From NCBI GenBank assembly GCA_035363115.1, contig DAOSEM010000001.1, positions 1,240,001 to 1,304,000 on the forward strand: 64,000 bases of DNA, given 5' to 3'. Below are positions 62,764 to 64,000 of this stretch, in pieces (position 1 is the first letter of the stretch; the number at the start of each line of letters is the position of its first letter). A program made the position numbers and the translations under genes. Origin of the DNA: Syntrophales bacterium (GTDB lineage Bacteria > Desulfobacterota > Syntrophia > Syntrophales > PHBD01). The notes beneath the pieces were generated by a model. The model saw only the letters and a list, made by a program, of their open reading frames with translations, searched no databases and was not told where the DNA came from.

Positions 62764-64000
62764 CGCGTCACCTCCTGCGGGGGGCTTCATTCCCGTGCCG
62801 GCCTTTGATGGCCTGGACGGGCCAGTGTTCGCCGGCGTCGTGCAGACCCGGTTTTTTCCCCGGCGTTTCGCCTCGTACATCAGCGAATCGGCCCGGGTGA
62901 TGAAGGATCGTGATCCCTCTTCCGCATCGCACTGGGAGATGCCGATGCTGATGGTCTTGTGAACCGCCTCGCCGTTCCGGGGATGGAAGGAATGGGCCTG
63001 GAATACCTCCCGCATCCGCTCGGCCATGATGGTGGCCTGAACGGTTGACGTCTCCGGCAGGAGGACCACGAACTCCTCGCCTCCGTAACGGCAGGCGACG
63101 TCGGATTTCCGGGTGCAGCGGCGGATCGCCGCGCCAAGGTGCTCGATGACGCGGTCCCCCTCCATGTGGCCGTAGGTGTCGTTAAAAACCTTGAAATCGT
63201 CGATGTCGATCATCATCAGGGACAGGGACCGGCCGTAGCGCTGCGAGCGGGTCATTTCAAGGGTCAGCGCGTTGTAGAAGTGCCGCTGGTTGTAGAGGCC
63301 CGTCAGGTTGTCGGTGATGCTCAGCTCCTCCAGGTGCTGGACGCTATCCCGCAGAGCCTCCTCCATCTGGCGACGTTTCGTGATGTCCCTCGACATCCCC
63401 TGGAGAGCAATGACCTCCCCCTTATCGTTGCGGATGGCTCGCAGTACGTTCTCGATCCAGAGGATGGATCCGTTCTTGTGATAGTATTCCAGCTCGAGCG
63501 TCACGGATCGGTCCGGATCGACGCCGGGCCGGCCGTCGATCTCCAGTTCGTGGGCCAGGCGCTCGAAGGCCACCTTGAGCGATTCCGGGGTGAGCTGCTC
63601 CTCGACGGTCTGCCGGTAGCGCTCCTCCGGCGTATAGCCGAGGACGCGGAAAATCGAGGGGCTGACGTACGTTGTCCGGAGGTCCAGCGACTGTGTCCAG
63701 AGGATGTCCCCCATGTTCTCCACCAGGAAGCTGAGCCGCTCCTCGTTTTCCCGGAGCGCCCTCTCCGTTTTCAGCCGCTCCGTGATGTCCCGGCCCACCG
63801 CATGATAGCCGGTCAGATTCTGCCCGCCTTCGAAAACGGCGATGAGCATCCACTGGTGCCAGGAAATCCCGCCGTCCGGATCGGAAATCCGGTACTCCGT
63901 CGTGACGACCGGTTTTTCCGGTGTCAGGGCTCTGTGCTGCGATCTTGCCTGGGATCGGCTTTCCTGCGGGATGATGTCGTAGATGCTTTTGCCGATCAAG
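62203..64000 (-). CDS. PAS-PAS-GGDEF-HD protein (diguanylate cyclase fused to HD domain), 5' end cut by window edge
   Basis: The frame is open to the right edge. Visible order: the end of a PAS domain, a second PAS/PAC (SFLVENMGDILWTQS), a GGDEF domain with RYGGEEFVVLLPET and an intact inhibitory I-site RKSD five residues before, then a Pro/Gly linker. A C-terminal HD domain (GLLHDLDIERVEGDL) resembles stand-alone HDIG proteins. It should make c-di-GMP under sensory control; the HD part may be a hydrolase of other nucleotides since the HD-GYP motif is absent. No stop codon separates the two parts. Confidence 0.88.
   Translation of the reverse strand, partial: LIGKSIYDIIPQESRSQARSQHRALTPEKPVVTTEYRISDPDGGISWHQWMLIAVFEGGQNLTGYHAVGRDITERLKTERALRENEERLSFLVENMGDILWTQSLDLRTTYVSPSIFRVLGYTPEERYRQTVEEQLTPESLKVAFERLAHELEIDGRPGVDPDRSVTLELEYYHKNGSILWIENVLRAIRNDKGEVIALQGMSRDITKRRQMEEALRDSVQHLEELSITDNLTGLYNQRHFYNALTLEMTRSQRYGRSLSLMMIDIDDFKVFNDTYGHMEGDRVIEHLGAAIRRCTRKSDVACRYGGEEFVVLLPETSTVQATIMAERMREVFQAHSFHPRNGEAVHKTISIGISQCDAEEGSRSFITRADSLMYEAKRRGKNRVCTTPANTGPSRPSKAGTGMKPPAGGDAMIPDREEAVALLKAHVTDERMLAHSFASEAVMRSLARRLGKNEDLWAMAGLLHDLDIERVEGDLTRHGIEAERILRKWGYDPEMIDAVLRHNETASKLPRETDFHHALAAGETITGLITATALVQPDRKVASVKVKSVVKRMKEKAFAASVRRENILECEQLGIPLPEFVELSLAAMCGVHEQIGL

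Overview
This 64 kb window is bacterial, GC-rich and gene-dense, with many ATGA start/stop overlaps. The gene content points to a strictly anaerobic deltaproteobacterium (Desulfobacterota), most likely near Syntrophus/Smithella. It has an isopropylmalate-synthase-type (Re)-citrate synthase of the long form known from Syntrophus, a selenocysteine tRNA, MoeA, two sigma-54 activators (one a PilR-like partner of a PilS-like kinase) and NfeD/slipin. This placement is an inference from gene families; no database search was run.

Layout. (1) 1-723: 5' part of aspartate ammonia-lyase, cut by the left edge. (2) 949-12045: a defence-type operon read rightwards: hsdM, an array of GACAC palindromes, hsdS, a DUF4268 nuclease-like gene, a RecQ helicase fused to a phosphoribosyltransferase-like domain, a DprA/SLOG-like protein with a winged helix, and hsdR. 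The last three genes overlap by 4 bp, so the RecQ/DprA pair is wired into the type I restriction operon. (3) 12067-14097: an AtuA-DUF4387 fusion. (4) 14318-21151, leftwards: araFGH-type sugar ABC importer plus galK-galT-galE, a galactose/arabinose uptake and Leloir operon. (5) 21682-28342, rightwards: coaBC, type 4 uracil-DNA glycosylase, nfeD, slipin, a small membrane protein, a MtnX-like phosphatase, a lysine-rich protein and an O-methyltransferase. (6) 28546-35513: a well-formed sigma-54 promoter drives a phosphotriesterase-like lactonase, an acyl-CoA ligase, a DUF7064-type protein, an APH-like kinase and a DUF6285 protein. The cognate type of sigma-54 activator lies convergently at the end. 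The set resembles the levulinate/4-hydroxyacid (lva) pathway of Pseudomonas. (7) 35753-39548: a secreted protein with 14 WD40 repeats and a caspase-like domain, plus a small membrane protein. (8) 39754-43283: a HAD hydrolase, then a lower-GC stretch (PilZ, HD domain, empty DNA) ending at the 3' end of tRNA-Sec, which looks like a decayed island. (9) 43319-53599: moeA, an MBL hydrolase with a promoter almost on its start codon, adk, a UvrD-like helicase, the citrate synthase with a Cache-like domain, aspS and hisS. (10) 53804-62085: comEC, divergent pilS-pilR, FGGY kinase, HIT protein and LapA-like protein. (11) 62203-64000: a PAS-GGDEF protein fused in frame to an HD domain, cut by the right edge.

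The two parts most worth following are the RecQ-PRTase/DprA module inside the type I R-M operon and the lva-like lactone/hydroxyacid operon with its sigma-54 control. The WD40-caspase, the citrate synthase-Cache fusion and the GGDEF-HD fusion with an internal Shine-Dalgarno are further unusual architectures.
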